From Cryptocoryne crispatula var. balansae (lineage: Eukaryota > Streptophyta > Magnoliopsida > Alismatales > Araceae), in contig CM069919.1 of assembly GCA_036172225.1 (NCBI GenBank), positions 25,421,971 through 25,485,970 on the forward strand: 64,000 bases of DNA, read 5' to 3'. The translations under genes were made by a program, and so were the position numbers. The notes under the pieces were generated by a model. The model did no database searches. It saw only the letters and a list, made by a program, of their open reading frames with translations, and had not been told where the DNA came from. Shown in pieces: positions 45,080-56,331 of the stretch (positions within the stretch are counted from its first letter, which is position 1; the number at the start of each line of letters is the position of its first letter).

Positions 45080-46081
45080 CTAGTCTCAAGTCATTCTGAC
45101 TTATTCTGTCTTTTTACTTGAAAATCCCAAAAAGAAGTCTTCTCTAAAACTCACATTTCCATTGAGGAGATGTCCCTACTCATCCCAGAGAGTGCTTTTA
45201 ACCAGGAGCCCCTCTTTTATAGATCATTGATCGATCTACTTGATCCTCCTTCCACTATAAATACTACATTTTTAGCTTTGTCTTCTATTGGTCAAGTTAG
45301 GTTAGGAAATAGGAAAGTCAGAGGTAGATGTGTTCCAAACAGATATCTGCAACAACTAGCCCAAAAATGTGTAAAATATGCAAGGCTCCCTAATTTCTTG
45401 AAGAATTCTATCCAACTAGATGAAATTCGATATGAGGATGAGCATAATGTAGATCATACATTGAAAGTATATGAGGTAGTATCAGTGAAGGATCCTAAAT
45501 CCAAGGAGGAATATGAGGACTTGGCTTATGCATATACATTTGGACTTATAAAATTTGAGGAACCATCAGCCATAGGGAATGAACCAACTAAGGAACTAAA
45601 TTTAGGAACCTTGGAAGATCCTAAGATTGTCTTCATCAGTGCAAGCCTCACTCCCATAGAGGAACAATGTTTGATCAAAGTTTTGGATGAATACAAAAAC
45701 ATGTTCGCATGGACATATGAAGATGTGCCGGGATTAAACAGTTCATTGGTTGAACATAGATTGACTTTGAAATTTGGATCTACCCCGATTAAACAAAAGC
45801 TCAAGAGATTACACCTTAATATTGCACTTAAAATGAAGGAAGATGTCCACAAATTGCACCAGGTAAAATTTACAAGAACCATTCTTTATCTACAATGGGT
45901 GGCTAACATTGTCCTCGTTATGAAGAAGGATGGACGAGATTGGATTTGCATAGATTTCAAGAACTTAAACTGGGCATGTCCTAAAGATGATGTCCCTTTA
46001 CCTCACATCGATGTTCTAGTTGATAACATGGCTGGATATGAAATGCTCTCATTCATGGATGGCTATTTTGGATATAATTAG
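45080..46081 (+). pseudogene. Gypsy element 2 reverse transcriptase, N-terminal part
   Basis: A 303-codon frame (45170-46081) contains LAQKCVKYARLPNFLKN, MFAWTYEDVPGLNSSLVEH, LPHIDVLVDNMAGYEMLSF and FMDGYFGYN, then a stop. In TAT-type RTs this is the pre-RT segment (A.W.YEDMPGLD..LVEH) and the fingers/palm (WICIDFKNLN.ACPKDD, ...D..VDN.AG.E.LSFMDG..GYNQI). It is the longest preserved coding piece of either gypsy copy. It would synthesise element cDNA in the cytoplasmic particle. Confidence 0.85.
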
Positions 46082-46540
46082 ATTAAGTTAGCTGAAGAGG
46101 ACTAGGAGAAGACCTGGTTCACTACACCTTGGGGAACTTATTGCTATGTTGTTATGCATTTTGGTTTAAAGAATGTCGAGGCTACATACCATTGGGCCAT
46201 GATAGCTATTTTTTATGACATGATGCACACACTTGTAGAGGTGTATGTAAACAATTTGGTCGTCAAATTCAAGAGCCGGGAGGATCATCCTAAAGTGTTA
46301 AGAAAAGTCCTGCAAAGAGCTAGAGAGTACAAGCTAAAAATGAACTCTAAGAAATGCATATTTGGTGTCTCATCAGGTAAATTGTTAAGGTTCATTGTAA
46401 GCAAAAGAGGCATAGAGATCGACTCAAACAAGGCCAAGGAAATCATTAGTATGCCTCCTCCAAAGAATATGCAAGAGCTTCAAGGACTAATCGAGAGGCT
46501 ACAATTTGTTTGCTAGTTTACCTCACAAACCTCCTAAAAG
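46082..46540 (+). pseudogene. Gypsy element 2 reverse transcriptase, C-terminal part, truncated
   Basis: After the stop at 46079-46081 the frame continues in pieces: TPWGTYCYVVMHFGLKNVEATYH, VEVYVNNLVVKFKSREDHPKVL (the catalytic YVDD is changed to YVNN) and NKAKEIISMPPPKNMQELQGL. It breaks at about 46540, where an inverted fragment of LTR B begins. RNase H and integrase are absent. Confidence 0.8.
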
Positions 46541-47267
46541 TGAAGGGGCGCATCCTATCTTGTCCGAAAAATTCGGTCTTATCCGGTTGATCTGTTCAGC
46601 GGTAGAGTCCCGGTGAAAAACTGGTTCCCTCATGCCTCACGGGTAGGGCACATGTGCCCTCAAGTGAGGGCACGAGGTCACGTGCCTCAGGGGTAGGGCT
46701 CATGGGCACATGCCCTAGGTCCTAGGCGCATGTGACCAGGGACCCGGGCGCATGGGACTATTTTTGCGCGTCCATCTTCCGAAAGCCATTGCGAACACTC
46801 CCGAACTCGGAATTCGACACCGTTTGTTGCGTTGTAAAGATAACAGGCCGAAGAAGCTTTCTATAGCATTGGATCAGCCATCAGACCCTCCAAAACTTCA
46901 TAATTTTGTCCGGAAGTTAGGGCAGTGAACAGAAGATCCGATACAGGTCAAAATGACTCCGACAGCAAACCGGAAAGGCACGGTATGCAACAAAACTTGT
47001 CCTGGGTGTGAATATGACCATAACCTTCAATGCATGATCATTAGGCATTGGTCATTCATCCAATTTCCGTGTTTACACGATTTACGTGTGGCTTTCGCTT
47101 GGAAATTATGGCTTTTTGCGGAAAACTTCGGAAAACATCCGATTCCGTTCGGCGAAGTTCCAAATGAATTTTAAAAGGACCCGGCATCATTCTAAGGTCA
47201 ATCACACATGTTACCCTATAAAACATGAGTTTTACGCTCTGAATTAGGCGAATTTGGTGTGTCTACA
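46541..47267 (-). repeat. Inverted fragment of LTR family B
   Basis: The reverse complement starts TGTAGACACACCAAATTCGC at 47267 and follows 40605-41300 closely (TCATGTTTTATAGGGTAACATG, CGGAATCGGATGTTTTCCG, GGATCTTCTGTTCACTGCCC). It is truncated at its inner end, 46541, next to the broken RT. Confidence 0.8.
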
Positions 47268-48403
47268 GTCTAGTCGATCTGACAGACCTCATGATGTTGG
47301 CACCCTATATATAGGGCGCTTTGCTGCGTGGAACTGATTTTCGAAAATGGCCAAAGTGCCCTTTTTTAGGCTATAAATAGACCCCCATTTGGAGCTGAGA
47401 GGAGGTTCCAACTCCGTACCACCCCAGAGTTCATTCAATACCACATTTCTAAGCCATCTACACCTCCCATAAGCCTTCAAACCAATCCAAAACCCTCTCC
47501 CAAAAATCCCAAAAACCTGCAGTTTCCTTCTTCAGAAATATGATTTTTCTCCGACTTTGAGGGCCTCTACACTCCATTTCCCTTACATCTAGTGCTAAAA
47601 CACTCTTCCATTAGCTTCACTTGAGTATTGGCTGCTTGAATAAGTCCTTTTTCCGTCTTGGAGATCTTCCTACACTCTGGGGCGACGCCGCGAAGAAGGA
47701 AAGAAAATCTGCTAAAGCTAGTCCCTAGTGCCCCATAAATAGGGCGCTTTGACTTTGGTCAACGCACCCCATCAAGGGGACACCTGCAGGCTGCAGCAGG
47801 CACCCCATATATGGGGCACTAGCAGGGGCATACCCCGTTTTACATCTTTTTGAGTTTATTTACCTTTCCGGTCGATCCTTTAGTCCCCCCTTTCATTTTA
47901 ACTCTCATTAACATGTCATTTAGCATATATTGAGCCACTCATTTGCATTTTCATGCATATCTAAACCTTCTAAATAGGGGTTGGGATTTAGTCCCAATCC
48001 GGTTAGTCTCTTTCCTTTTGCATGTTTGAATTCAAATTTGAGCACGATACTATACTTTCATTAGAACTAATGAACCTTTCACTTGTTTCTATGTTTTCTT
48101 ATGGACATTTTTAAGTAAATCCGATTGAGGCGGAGCTTCAACCGGATCGAAGACAAAGGACTCACTAAGCTCTCTTCTTTCGGCCGGCCGAGAGAGGAGA
48201 AGTCGGAACCCAATAATCTCCCCGCTTCCAAAGGTACGACGGTCATTTCTCCATTTCATTTCTTTTCATTCTACTATATTTTGGAGCCTTTGGCTCCTGG
48301 AAACCACACTCACTAACATCCCATCCAACAAGTCTCCAAAGCAAGCATAGGGGCCGAAAAGGGGGGAGATCTACGGATATCCCGTTTCGGGTGCTTACAC
48401 CTA
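47268..48403 (+). repeat. LTR family A, right part
   Basis: It matches 33980-35202: CTATAAATAGACCCCCATTT (TATA box), GAGAGGAGGTTCCAACTCC, TCTTTCGGCCGGCCGAGAGAGG and the end GGGTGCTTACA. The first roughly 230 bp of the family are missing here, replaced by the inverted LTR B fragment. Palindromic blocks such as GCACCCTATATATAGGGCGC (47299-47318) and GCACCCCATATATGGGGCAC (about 47800) are prominent. Confidence 0.75.
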
Positions 48404-48817
48404 GTATTTTTGAGTAAACCTTATAAATTTGAAGAATCTAACCTCGGTTGATTGGCTGCATCTTTTTTATTTTCTTAATTTAAGTTCTAATTCATTTCCA
48501 CGAAGTCTAGAACACCGTGCAGTTTGGGTCCTAGCTAGTAACAACTCTCCCCCACGTGGGATTTTATTTATTTATTTCAATACTATGCTTCTCCAATCAA
48601 CCAGAGGGAAGGTTCTGATAAGATATAGAATGATCATAGGGTCAATAAGATTTTATTCCACTCAATTAGGCCAATGATGGGAGTGTCTAAATCTATACTT
48701 TGGCGTCACCTTTTAATCCATTACCATTTCATTATGCTGCATCTCATTACGCTTCACTACATTCGCCTGCACTCCACTCACATCATTCCCCTACAATGCC
48801 AATGTGAGGGAAGCTAT
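48404..48817. other. Short interior between two LTR A pieces
   Basis: About 410 bp lie between the end of one LTR A (48403) and the start of another (48818). The last bases, GTGAGGGAAGC (about 48803-48813), resemble a polypurine tract. It could be the interior of a heavily deleted LTR A element. No coding sequence was recognised. Confidence 0.35.
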
Positions 48818-49105
48818 AGACATGTAATTTTAGGATAGTTGAAAAGTTTAAATTCTTGTTTTTATGAAGTATATTTGAGTAACCCTCCAACGAAATCGAA
48901 CTTTTTAGAAAAATAGAGCTTTTCACACATTTTCGAACCATAGGTGCCTAGTGCCCCCTCCAGGTCAAAGTGCCCTACAATAGGGCACTGGGCACCCTAT
49001 TGGTACGACACTGGGATCCCTACCAATGGCACCCCATCCATCGGATGCCTACCACCATGGTTAGAAGTGATTTGACATGAAGTGTAATAAGATAGTAAAG
49101 CTTGA
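48818..49105 (+). repeat. LTR family A, left part, truncated
   Basis: It matches 33749-34035: TATAGACATGTAATTTTAGGAT corresponds to TGTAGACACACAATTTTGATC, followed by AAGTTTAAATTCTTGTTTTT, AGGGCACTGGGCACCC and GTGATTTGACAT. The match ends at about 49105. Confidence 0.65.
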
Positions 49106-49960
49106 AGAAAATAAATGGGCTCACATGAGAACTGGTCAAAGGATGAGCTCATCTAGTGGCACCATACTAGGAGGGTTCTTGGTGCCTTTAGGTGAGTACT
49201 ACTCAAAAAATAACTAAAATTTTTGGAAAGCAGGTGTCATTCAAAAATGGAAGGGCAATAAGTAAAGAACATAACAATGGTAAATAAGATGCAAGAAATA
49301 AAAAGAAATAAAAAATGGAATGAGAGAGGATATTCAAATTGGACATCAAACGGAGAGAAACAATAAAGAGTTACTCAAGCACATGTAGTCTCACCATGCT
49401 CAATAAAAAGTCATGAATGCATAATTTCAATTGGGAGATATATTGATGCTCGAAATGAAAGTACTCTCTCATTTTTACTTTCTTTTGTTTCACACAAACT
49501 TTGATCTCTGGACACTCAGTTCTTGGTATCACTTGGATACCTAAGAACCAGTTTAGGTTGTGGGAGGAGGGAATGGTAAAAAGCAAGAAAATGAAATGAT
49601 GTAGAAATCGTGTAGTGTGTGATATGTTTGTGGTCACTAGAAGCTGAGAGTTCAAAAAAAAAGAAATGGAAATGTTTTAGATGTTTGACCATGTGTAACT
49701 TGTCAAAGAGATGTGTTAGATCAAAAAATATTTTCTTGACTATTCTATTTTTAAAAAATAATTTAAATGTACTATTTAGAAAAAAAATCCAAAACCCTAG
49801 GCTTTTTTTCTATTCTTTTGGAGGGAGATTGCGACGTCTACTCAACATTATCGATCAAATCTGCCATTCTGGTAAATCTACCATGCATCACTTTACTCGA
49901 TAGTTCTCCTTCCTCCTCACCACCTCAATATTTGTGAACCTTTCTAGTGGATGACATCAA
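49106..49960. other. No gene seen
   Basis: A+T-rich DNA with short frames lacking recognisable motifs on either strand. Confidence 0.4.
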
Positions 49961-49969
49961 ATTAATAGT

Positions 49970-50175
49970 CTCGAATGTCAAATCACTTCATGTCAAATCA
50001 CTTCTAACCTGTCAGAGAATCCCCAATGTTAAGTGGCTTAATTCAAGCTTGACACCTCACCATTCTAAGCTTGACACTACCACCATAGTCACTCTCACCA
50101 TGTGAAAACCCCAAAACCTAGTTATCTTGAATGTCAAATCACTTCATGTCAAATCCTCTGTCAGAGAGTCCCCGA
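49970..50175. repeat. Rearranged TRIM fragments and a duplicated flank
   Basis: AATGTCAAATCACTTCATGTCAAATC followed within 40 bp by CTGTCAGAGA.TCCCC occurs at 49974-50030 and again at 50130-50173. Between them lie a TGTTAAGTGGCTTAATTC piece (50034, the start of the TRIM LTR) and, inverted, CCATGTGAAAACCCCAAAACC (50099-50119), the complement of the TRIM LTR end. A related TRIM therefore inserted or recombined here before the complete copy at 50176. Confidence 0.7.
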
Positions 50176-50497
50176 TGTTAAGTGGCTTAGTTCCATATTA
50201 GATGTCGGGAGAGTATTCTCATGCTTATAGACCTAGTCCTGGTTACCTCAATAACTAGGTTTTGGGGTTTTCACATGGTATCAGAGCATGTGGGCTTTTA
50301 GGGCTCTATCCCTCCGGTGGGTCCGCTCATATTTTCGCTCGGCTGCCCCATGTATTCCTATCGTGGCTCTAATGGTGGCTAGCCTAGAGGGGGTGTGTTA
50401 AGTGGCTTAGTCCCATATTGGATACCGGAGAGAGTATTCTCATGTTTCTAAACCTGGTTTTGGTTACCTTAATTCTTAGGTTTTGGGATTTTTCACA
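50176..50497 (+). mobile_element. TRIM (terminal-repeat retrotransposon in miniature)
   Basis: Two direct repeats of about 100 bp (50176-50275 and 50396-50497) start TGTTAAGTGGCTTAG and end TTTTCACA. They enclose 120 bp, and CCCGA flanks both sides (50171-50175 and 50498-50502). The interior starts with TGGTATCAGAGC at 50276-50287, an exact initiator-tRNA-Met primer site, and ends with the purine tract AGAGGGGG. It has no coding capacity and depends on enzymes of other elements. Confidence 0.95.
50276..50287 (+). promoter_or_regulatory. TRIM primer-binding site
   Basis: TGGTATCAGAGC follows the left LTR with no gap and matches the initiator methionine tRNA 3' end. Confidence 0.92.
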
Positions 50498-50542
50498 CCC
50501 GACACCAAATAGAAGAGGACGCTACATGGCTGGGGGTAAAAC

Positions 50543-51229
50543 CCTTCTTGAGAGCCGCCTTCATCTTGGTTATTACAAATTTCTTCTAGTCTTCGACATT
50601 CAAATCTTCCTTCTTTTCATTTGATTCAGCTTCTTATTCTTTGTTGCTTCTCACCGCCAGTCGATAGCATAACCATTTCGACGGTCACCACACTCAACTG
50701 CGCATGAATGCACTGGCATGCTACTTTTTAGGAGGTATTTGTCTACCAAATAGTAGATTGCCTGTGTTAGTTGGGCAACATCTACCTGGAGCTTATCCCT
50801 AAGGATCAGCTTCTCAGAGAAGAGTATGATATGCACTTCAAGACCTGTGAGGTCAACCCCTTCGGTAGCGAAAACACTAGTTTATACCTTCCTTCTTGAG
50901 AGCTGCCTTCATCTCAGTTATTACAAATTTCTTCTTGTCATCAACACTCAAATCTTTCTTATTTTCACTTGATTTGGCTTCTTTTTCTTTGTTGCTTCTC
51001 ACCATCAGTCGATAGCATGACCATCTCGGCTGTCACCACACTCAACTACACATGAACGCACTGGCATGCTGCTTTTAAAGAGATATTTGTCTACCAAATA
51101 GTAGATTGCCTGTGTTAGTTGGGCAACAACTACCTGGAGCTTAGCCCAAGGATCAGCTTCTCAGAGAAGAGTATGATATGCACTTCAAGACCTAGTCAAC
51201 CCCTCGGCAACGACAACACTAGTTTAAAC
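50543..51229. repeat. Two-copy tandem duplication, 348-bp period
   Basis: CCTTCTTGAGAGC(C/T)GCCTTCATCT starts at 50543 and 50891. The copies stay alignable to ACACTAGTTTA at the end of each. On the minus strand the second copy has an open stretch with DLSVDDKKKFVITEMKAALK, and copy 1 has 50651-50836 open (LRDKLQVDVAQLTQAIYYLV). Each is interrupted in the other copy, so they look like pseudogenised pieces of an unknown protein. I do not recognise the family. Confidence 0.85.
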
Positions 51230-51520
51230 CTCCCTCCTTCCTGGTAATCTCTTTCTCAATACGGACTCCTTTTACGGACACGTTCCTGATTAATGTGAAT
51301 CCATGCATTATTTATTAAATGTTTGTCAGTCCTTTTTAATTTCTTTTTAGGGAACTCTTTAAAGAGCGTGTTTGTTGAGCAGTGGGACTGCGCTGACAGC
51401 CTATTTGGCATTTCTCCTAGTCATTTTTTATGTTTAGACCACTCACCCTAATGAATGGCTTATCTAATATTAAATTTTCATTTTTTTTAAAGTCTTTATT
51501 TGAAATACGCTTATTTGACA

Positions 51521-51755
51521 TCTCTTCTTTATTTTCTCTGTATCACATTGTTTATAAACTCTAATAACTAAAGAGGTTGTGTGATTTCTATAAGATCTTT
51601 GCTGAACACGATTCCTTGGTGATTTTGCTATGCTTCTCGATCTCTCCTCTATTTTCTCTGTATCACGTTGTTTAGAAACTCTAATAACTAAAGAGGTTGT
51701 ATGATTTCTATATGATCTGTGCTGAACACGATTCCTCGATGATTTTGCTATGCTT
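51521..51755. repeat. Two-copy tandem duplication, 120-bp period
   Basis: ATTTTCTCTGTATCAC(A/G)TTGTTTA and the following AAACTCTAATAACTAAAGAGG to GATTTTGCTATGCTT occur at 51531 and 51651 with about seven differences. No coding content. Confidence 0.9.
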
Positions 51756-52070
51756 TTCGCTTGTTTCTGTCAAATCTCGATTGATTACAAATCCTTGTTG
51801 ATTTTGTACACTTTTCAACTGTTAATGTAAAATCCCTGAAGATCATAAGTTCTTGTTGATTTTATCTGTCTCTCTTTGAAAGAGGTGCCATTTCTATATC
51901 TTTTGTCTGGTTACTTGTTTGACAACCTATCTTTCCTCGTAGATAAAGAAAACATCATTCAAGTGATAGTATGCTAATGGCAAATGACAACATGCGTCCA
52001 AGCTATAAGCTCTGCATGCCATTTTCATGGTAGCTTTATTTGATACCAATGAAATAGTTTCTAATGCTTA
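51756..52070. other. No gene seen
   Basis: Ordinary A+T-rich DNA. ATTCCT..TGATTTTG-type words from the preceding repeat continue weakly to about 51870. Confidence 0.4.
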
Positions 52071-52072
52071 AT

Positions 52073-52392
52073 GGAGTGTTTGGTTACATGATAAATTGAG
52101 ATTTTATTACAATTTTATGTTTTTGTAACAAAAATTGTTAAAAGAGGTGTTTGGCAACATTATAAATTTATTTTTAAAGAGTTTTTCTTCTTGAACAAAA
52201 AAAGAGGATGTCACCTTTTTTTTATCTTGTGGCCTTCCACCTTGTTTAATCATATATGGTATCCATTCTTTTTATTTATCGTATCCTCTCAAACATGATA
52301 ATTTTATGTTATTGATTAGCTCATATTTTATTTTATTACAATTTTTTCATGAAAGTGCATAAAAATTTATTGTGCAATCAAACATCCTATAA
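52073..52392. mobile_element. MITE candidate with GGAGTGTTTGG-type ends
   Basis: The left end GGAGTGTTTGGTTACATGAT and the reverse complement of the right end AGGATGTTTGATTGCACAAT are an imperfect inverted repeat of about 20 bp. ATAAATT continues the match at both ends. The core is A+T-rich and non-coding. The target duplication is unclear. Confidence 0.45.
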
Positions 52393-54110
52393 GCTTTAGT
52401 ATTGCAGAGAAATGAAGTCAACCATAAAGAAAATGACATTTAAAGGAAGAAAATGAGGACAGAGCCATTTAAAGATGAAAAGGATCTTGTAGTTAAATGT
52501 GGGTCAACATGTTTAGCTACCCAAGCTAAAGGTGGAAATGAGTCCCTTGAAAAAAAACATTTACTAATTATTATTTCGTACATTATTAGAATCCTTGGGA
52601 TTATAAGTAAACTTGGTCAAGTGAAGTGAACAAAGATTAGACACATGAAAAGCTATCATGTGATAATGTTGATTCCTATATGGATTTGTGCACTTCTAGC
52701 GGTATGCTATGTTTAGGCCTCTAGCCATATGTTCCACCATTTTTTTAAGCTTATGTCGGCTTGCATATACTTCCTGATTATGTAATAAAAGCATGTTTGG
52801 TAGTGCATCCTTCTTGGTGTCTCCATATGATGTGTAAGAGCCCTTGGACAAAATTTTTATGAATAACATAAATATTTTATTTCTATGAATGGCGAATATA
52901 TTTTAAAATGATCAATTTCATGTGAGTTAAATGAAATACTTGGAAGAACTAGTAAAATATATTTTAAGATAACGGCTTTTTCTTCCTATAACATCTTAAT
53001 GGTAGCCATTCTCTACCTCCACACTCAATCACTGCCCTTCTTTCTCTTTTAATTTCTTTTAAACCAACTTCCTTTGATTTCTTTTAACATTTGTGGACTT
53101 CATCTGCCTTGCCAAAAAGGAATACCAAGGTATTTATTTCGTGTAAAACTGAAATTTAGAGTTTAAGACTATACTTTTGTAAAAATTGTAAAGTATTTTT
53201 GATGAATCATGTGTTGGACTTGCTATAATTGATGGCTTTGCCTGACGAAATCCAATACTTACGCAAGGTAGAAATGATAGCATTGATCTCTGAAATTTAT
53301 GCTCTACATAAAATAAGGAGCCAATCAGCATATATTAAATGAGTTATAGGAAGAACCCCCCCCCCCCACCCCGACTAATCTTAATGTCCTGATGACAACA
53401 GGAGGATTTGGCTATGCACAAGATTTCATGTGTGGTATATTTTATTTGTACATGTAAGAAGTAGAATTAGAATGTCTCTTGCGTAATAGATTTGAAATAT
53501 TTTTTTTTCTTGTCATTATTGGCATTGACGCAAAACATAGAGCTGTCTGACAATTTTTGAAATGACGGTTTTTCCATTTGTTTATTTATCTGCACATGAA
53601 ACATACAGTTTTAAGCATTTATGTCAACCATTGGATTTTTTTTGCAGATTGAAGATTATGCTAACGTCAAAAGAACGCATGTTAATCTTGAATGATCTTA
53701 GTATTCTTGTCTAGCTAAATATGTGTATCAAGAATACACGATATTCTGATGGATTGGTGATTTTTGTTAAAATGTTGTTTGGTGTTTTGAGAATAATTAA
53801 TCTATGTTTCATGTATTTTTTGAGTTAAATACATGAGAACATGATAAATGAAGAATGGTTGCGAACTATATATATTATCCAAAGGAAATTACAGATGAGA
53901 TTGGACTCAAATATATTTTGTAGAGTTGAAGTGTTTTTTAATATTTCAAGATAGTGTTTTCATTTCATTTTATGTAAGCCACTTAGAATATCCTTTTGAC
54001 ATATATTTTAGGTTAGATAACGTCTATTCTGTGATCTCGACACGAAGTTACCCAAATAGGATCTTGATTCAAATCTTTTTATCAACAAAAGTAAATCATT
54101 TGTATCTTAA
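52393..54110. other. No gene seen
   Basis: A+T-rich intergenic DNA. A C10 run is at about 53358-53367. A short block at 53640-53720 has more balanced composition, but no splice-bounded frame could be supported. Confidence 0.4.
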
Positions 54111-54114
54111 TTGA

Positions 54115-54975
54115 GGGTGCATTTGTTTGAACATAAAAGTGGTTGCACGGGTAGGTTTTTCCAAAATAGTGATCATTTCTATTGTTTGTTTGCACGTAAA
54201 AGTTTGGTCAAAGGAAAATAATCTCCTTTGACCATGTTGAAATGAGAATTTCAGCATCCCAAATTTTTTGACGGAAACCGTTTTCGGATCACTTCTCTTT
54301 TCTATTAGACTTAATAATAATTAAAAGTTTGAATAATTATTTATGTTCTTAAATAATTAAATTTATTATGAAATTATTTTTGTGTGTTTAATGAATAAAA
54401 TATCTTTATTGAAAATTTATTTTACCATACAAATTACTAATTTAATAAAATTTCAATTGAAACTTGAGTTAGTGTTTGAATTATTTTGTTAAATAAATTA
54501 TTTATTATTTTTAAAAAATATTTTGTTATATACTTAATTTGAAATATAAACTTGATATTTAGTAATTATTTCTAGATATTTTACAGATATATGAATGATT
54601 AAATATAATTTAGTAAAATTATTTTAAAGTAACAAAATAATATATCCTGTATTCAAAAAAATTAGTTTACTAATATATAAATAATAAACTGTTTTTTAAT
54701 TTCATCAATAAAATAACTTCAAACAAAATAATATACTTAATTTATTTTTATATTAAATTTTATTATAAATAAATAATTTGATTTAATAAATATTGATGAA
54801 ATTAACTATGACAATTGCGTTCTCAATGAAACGTTTCTTATAGTTTTTTAGAAAAACAATTGTAGATAACCAAATGAGACTCGCCGTTTTCAATTTTCTT
54901 GAAAAAAATTTTTCATGAACGACTTTTCTCTTAGTTTTGATTTTACGTGAAACCAAAAGAATACGAATGTAGCAC
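54115..54975. mobile_element. MITE-like A+T-rich element candidate
   Basis: GGTGCATTTGTTTGAACATA near 54116 and the reverse complement of 54930-54972 (TTCGTATTCTTTTGGTTTCACG) resemble each other, followed by TAAAA at both ends. The interior is very A+T-rich with no frame. The ends and the target duplication are not firm. Confidence 0.3.
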
Positions 54976-55640
54976 CTTTTGCCACAAGTTAAGAGGGTAG
55001 AGATAGCACAATTCAGATTTTCAGATTAAATCAAAACAATACCACTTGACATTTTATAATCCCTACTAAATTAACAAAGTATATAATTTATCTTTACCTA
55101 GGATGAGTTTGTATCATGGAAGAGGCTTTAGGTTACGGTTGTATATTTGTGCTAGTAATGGTAAATCTGTTTTCATATTAATTACCATAAAATATATAAA
55201 AGCTGTATCACAACAGACACCTCATTAAATTTAAAGATATAAATTAAATAAACATTTTATAAATAAATAAACATTTTATATTTATATTAAATTTAAGCTT
55301 GATATAAATAAATTTTTTTGATTTTTATCTAACTATATTAATATTTTATAGTTTTAAATCATATGCTGTAAATGAATTTGTACGCTTAATAGTTTTCGCC
55401 CTAAACACAAACATAATAATAATAATAATTTATAGTTATAAAAAATATACTTAATATAACATAATAAATTAATTAATATTTAATAATTTTTATTAGATTT
55501 AAATTTTTATACAAACTATATACAATAAATATATTAATATTTTGAACATGATATAAAAGGTAAATTAATATTATTGATCTATCATAGTAATTTTTTTGTC
55601 ACAATATCATAAAGTAATAAGAGATATTACTAATATATAT
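54976..55640. other. A+T-rich DNA before the viral segment
   Basis: Dense in AATATTTAT and ATAAATAA words, with no gene. An (AAT)n run is at about 55410-55424. Confidence 0.4.
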
Positions 55641-55659
55641 ATGTAACACTATAATAAGA

Positions 55660-55935
55660 TATCTTTAGATCAAAATACTTACTCAGAAATAATCGAACCT
55701 AAAATAGAAATATAGTTTTAGAAGACTTAAAACAAAAAAATAAATCTCAAAATAACAGAGAATTAATAATAGATAACAAAATGATTAAATTAAAAAACTT
55801 AGAATATCCTTCCAGTAGACTAATAATAAAAGATATAGATGAAGAAGATATAGAACAGCTCAGATATTCTTATTGTATAGATAACGATCAAACTGAAATC
55901 ATAACTATAGCAAAAAAATATACCCTAAATTAACC
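55660..55935 (+). pseudogene. Viral coding remnant upstream of the first protease
   Basis: An A-rich, plus-strand stretch with a readable block EEDIEQLRYSYCIDNDQTEI at about 55840-55900 and stops on both sides. It probably belongs to the polyprotein that continues into the protease. No domain was recognised. The junction of virus with plant DNA is not sharp, at about 55640. Confidence 0.45.
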
Positions 55936-56330
55936 ATGATTAAGGTACAAATAAGAAGAAGCCCGATTAAATTTATCTGAATTAATGCTATCATAGACAC
56001 TGGAGCCTCTATATCTCATATTAATAGTAAAGTTATAGACGGCCAAATAGAAAGAAATAAACATAAAGAACAATATATAACCTTCGACAGTAACATAGTA
56101 ACATTTGAAAACATTGAAACAATCAATGAAATAAGAATTGAAGATGTCAATAAAGATCTACAAACCCTTGAATTTAAAACTCTTTATACCTCTTCAAACA
56201 TTGTAGCACTTATAATAGGAAATTATATTTTCAATTAATACAATCCAATCACAATAAACCCTTATACTATTACTTTTACAATTAACTCAAAATAAATAAC
56301 AGTTGAAAAAATTCTAACAGAATCATCCAA
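55936..56330 (+). pseudogene. Viral aspartic protease 1, degenerate
   Basis: Frame 55936 contains the active-site block IIDTGAS (Asp codon at 55996) followed by an aliphatic SSNIVALIIGN segment at about 56194-56225, the second half of a retropepsin fold. In-frame stops occur at 55978, 56236 and near 56293. In caulimovirids the protease matures the capsid-polymerase polyprotein. It is in the same frame as the dUTPase-like domain that follows, so the two were probably one protein. Confidence 0.75.
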
Positions 56331-56331
56331 T

